From Methylobacter sp. (GTDB lineage Bacteria; Pseudomonadota; Gammaproteobacteria; Methylococcales; Methylomonadaceae), in NCBI GenBank assembly GCA_004299305.1, contig SCPZ01000136.1, positions 1 to 48,942 on the forward strand: a DNA stretch of 48,942 bases, in the 5' to 3' direction. Shown here in pieces: positions 43,980 through 48,942 of the stretch. Below the pieces are notes generated by a model. It had not been told where the DNA came from. It was given only the letters and a program-made list of their open reading frames with translations, and made no database searches. How positions within the stretch are numbered: the first letter of the stretch is position 1; every line of letters begins with the position of its first letter. The translations under genes were made by a program, and so were the position numbers.

Positions 43980-45131
43980 ATGAAATTTATTATTAATAGA
44001 GAAGAAATCCTGACTCCTTTGCAGCAAATAGTCAGCGTGATCGAAAAAAGACAAACCATGCCTATTCTTTCCAATGTCTTGATAGTTATCGAAGACGATC
44101 AATTGGTTTTAACAGGCACCGATCTTGAAATTCAGATCATTGCTAAAATTAATATTGCAGCTGCTACACCGGGTTCGATTACGGTACCGGCCAGAAAATT
44201 TTTGGATATTTGCAGGCTTCTACCTAGCGGAGCTGAAATTAAATTCGAGTTAGTGGACGATATCGCCAGGGATGGTGAGTATGCCACAAGCCAGTCGGGA
44301 ACTGGCGCGGCGAAAGTAAAAATAGCCTCAAGCCGTAGCCGTTTTTCTTTAAGTTGTTTGCCTGCCGATAATTATCCTGAATTTGCCGAGTCCGAATTAG
44401 AGAATCACTTATTTATCAATGCCGGTAAATTTAAAAAAGCGCTCGATAAAACCGTATTCTGCATGGCTAACCAGGATGTTCGTTATTACCTGAACGGCTT
44501 GTTGTTTAATGTATCGAACAGTAAATTGAAATTAGTTGCATCGGATGGACATCGCTTGTCTATTTATGAAGATAATCTGGATCAAGCTACCGGTTTTGAA
44601 GCCAGGATTATTCTTCCCAGAAAAGGTGTAATTGAACTTAATCGATTACTTGACGATCCTGAAGTTGAACTAAAAATTGAGTTTTCCGGTAACAATATTA
44701 GAATTTTCATCAAGAATTTGATTTTCTCGGCAAAACTGGTTGATTCAAAATATCCTGATTTCGGCAAAGTGTTCCAACAAGAATTTTTTAACCAAATACA
44801 TATTCAAAAACAGCTGTTAAAAGAAGCATTGACCCGTGTTGCTATTTTGTCGAATGAAAAATTCAAAGGCGTGACTTTCGACATTTCACCTGAAAGCCTG
44901 AAAATTAGCACGCATAACCCGGAGCATGACGAAGCCGAAGAAGAGTTGGCGATTGAATACATTGGCGAACCTTTAACCATTGCTTTTAATGCCCAGTATT
45001 TACTGGATGCTGTTTCAAACCTGGATTCCGAGCTTGCGGTTCTAACCATTGCCAGCAATGCCAGCAGTTGTTTTATTGATGAACCGAATGACTGTGGGTA
45101 TAAATTTATTGTTATGCCCATGAGACTGTAA
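43980..45131 (+). CDS. dnaN: DNA polymerase III beta subunit (sliding clamp)
   Basis: DnaN is the ring-shaped clamp that keeps DNA polymerase III on the template. The 383-residue protein has the opening MKFIINREEILTPLQQIVSVIEKRQTMPILSNV in pieces, the three-domain pattern with FKKALDKTVFCMANQDVRYYLNG in domain 2, and the C terminus YKFIVMPMRL. It is slightly longer than E. coli DnaN (366) because of an insert after residue ~90 (DDIARDGEYATSQSGTGAAK). The ATG at 43980 is the start; no strong ribosome binding site precedes it. recF follows after 10 bases. Confidence 0.97.
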   Translation: MKFIINREEILTPLQQIVSVIEKRQTMPILSNVLIVIEDDQLVLTGTDLEIQIIAKINIAAATPGSITVPARKFLDICRLLPSGAEIKFELVDDIARDGEYATSQSGTGAAKVKIASSRSRFSLSCLPADNYPEFAESELENHLFINAGKFKKALDKTVFCMANQDVRYYLNGLLFNVSNSKLKLVASDGHRLSIYEDNLDQATGFEARIILPRKGVIELNRLLDDPEVELKIEFSGNNIRIFIKNLIFSAKLVDSKYPDFGKVFQQEFFNQIHIQKQLLKEALTRVAILSNEKFKGVTFDISPESLKISTHNPEHDEAEEELAIEYIGEPLTIAFNAQYLLDAVSNLDSELAVLTIASNASSCFIDEPNDCGYKFIVMPMRL

Positions 45132-45141
45132 TAGTGCAGTA

Positions 45142-48700
<3,559 letters not shown>

Positions 48701-48849
48701 TCTGTTTATTTATTTTTCACAGTAAAGACGACAGCTTTGAAATATATGCGACAAAATGTACATCCAAGTGTTTCGCTCGTTCCCAAGTTCTAGCTCTCGT
48801 CTTTATACACAAGTGCTTGGGTGACACCGTCATCCCGGCAGATACCGTC
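48701..48849. repeat. Intergenic region after gyrB with a dispersed segment
   Basis: The stretch 48780-48812 (TTCCCAAGTTCTAGCTCTCG) resembles the one after moaE at 31248-31280. GTCATCCCGGCAGATACCGTC follows, recalling ends of dispersed CGTCAT-type repeats. No terminator hairpin for gyrB was identified by eye. Confidence 0.5.
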
Positions 48850-48942
48850 TTAAATGCATTTTTGCAAGGAAAAATTAGGATCGAAAGGCTCACCTGATTT
48901 TAAGATGGCATAGCTAAGATGGATAAGCTTACGCATGGCGGC
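48850..48942 (-). CDS. C-terminal fragment of an IS110-family-like transposase (partial)
   Basis: Read leftward from the window edge, the frame encodes AAMRKLIHLSYAILKSGEPF and then DPNFSLQKCI before a TAA at 48850. The MRKLxHLxYxxLKSGxPFDPN pattern is the usual end of IS110/IS1111-type transposases, which carry a DEDD catalytic domain and site-specific recombination activity. Only 30 codons are inside the window, so completeness cannot be judged. Confidence 0.72.
   Translation of the reverse strand, partial: AAMRKLIHLSYAILKSGEPFDPNFSLQKCI

Larger units (their letters stand above)
43429..44003 (+). repeat. Direct duplication of the dnaA-end to dnaN-start segment
   Basis: Copy 1 is about 43429-43665 and copy 2 about 43769-44003, offset by 338-340 bases. 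Copy 2 starts with a second version of the dnaA 3' end (CTGTTGAAAACCCTGTCACA against CTGTTGAGAACCCTGTCACA). Copy 1 ends with a decayed dnaN start (ATGATATTTATTATTAAG at 43642 against ATGAAATTTATTATTAAT at 43980). In between, GTGAG-AAGCTGTGGATAA, TAACTACAAG, TCAACAGTTT and TAGTAATAATA recur in order. About 100 bases at 43666-43768 are not duplicated. Confidence 0.85.

Overview
The window is bacterial chromosomal DNA from a gammaproteobacterium. It carries a complete origin-proximal block: mnmE, yidC, yidD, rnpA and rpmH leftward, and dnaA, dnaN, recF and gyrB rightward. Two perfect 16-bp parS palindromes of the Pseudomonas type lie at recF/gyrB. The best guess from gene content (RegBA, NhaD antiporters, Kup, methionine salvage) and from the abundant short dispersed repeats is a methanotroph of the order Methylococcales. 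That assignment is inference and no single marker here proves it.

Layout. 1-313: tail of a large repetitive YDG-domain surface protein. 314-883: nested inverted repeats. 884-2395: ppa and thyA, leftward. 2429-2786: two small palindromic elements. 2787-13775: a leftward polysaccharide (O-antigen type) cluster ordered wzm, a small nucleotidyltransferase, wzt, a methyltransferase, a methyltransferase-glycosyltransferase fusion, a sugar epimerase, an acyltransferase and two glycosyltransferases. 14117-16856: dedA and tonB-exbB-exbD. 17156-22149: two NhaD-type Na+/H+ antiporters and the K+ transporter Kup. 22223-26438: an AP2-like protein, a peroxiredoxin, a lipoprotein with hslO, and divergent msrA. 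26711-28619: redox two-component pair regB-regA. 28754-31234: lpxD, moaC (leftward), then moaD-moaE. 31235-31812: a four-deep stack of inverted-repeat elements. 31813-33424: two secreted DUF1566 proteins. 33850-36632: murI and the methionine salvage genes mtnB-mtnD-mtnC. 36840-37985: a Fic protein with its own operator-like repeats. 38175-48700: the origin block. 48850-48942: the end of an IS110-type transposase.

The most interesting signal is in the two adjacent DUF1566 genes. Their last 129 coding bases align without a gap. Of 29 differences, 24 fall at codon positions 1 or 2 and only 5 at position 3, whereas third positions just upstream are mostly different. The variable codons are mostly NNC or NNT pairs that keep their third base, as expected if both derive from AAC/AAT codons. 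The 3' end and the bases past the stop are nearly identical. This is the footprint expected of a diversity-generating retroelement (DGR) acting on both genes from a template and reverse transcriptase outside this window.

Other unusual points are these. A segment running from the end of dnaA to the start of dnaN is duplicated, including its DnaA boxes. One NhaD antiporter carries a half-motif typical of the c-di-GMP-binding MshEN domain. A nucleotidyltransferase gene separates wzm from wzt. At least five families of small mobile-looking repeats are present; one sits inside others, one is flanked by an 8-bp target duplication, and one supplies the stop codon of mtnB.

No rRNA, tRNA or CRISPR array was seen.
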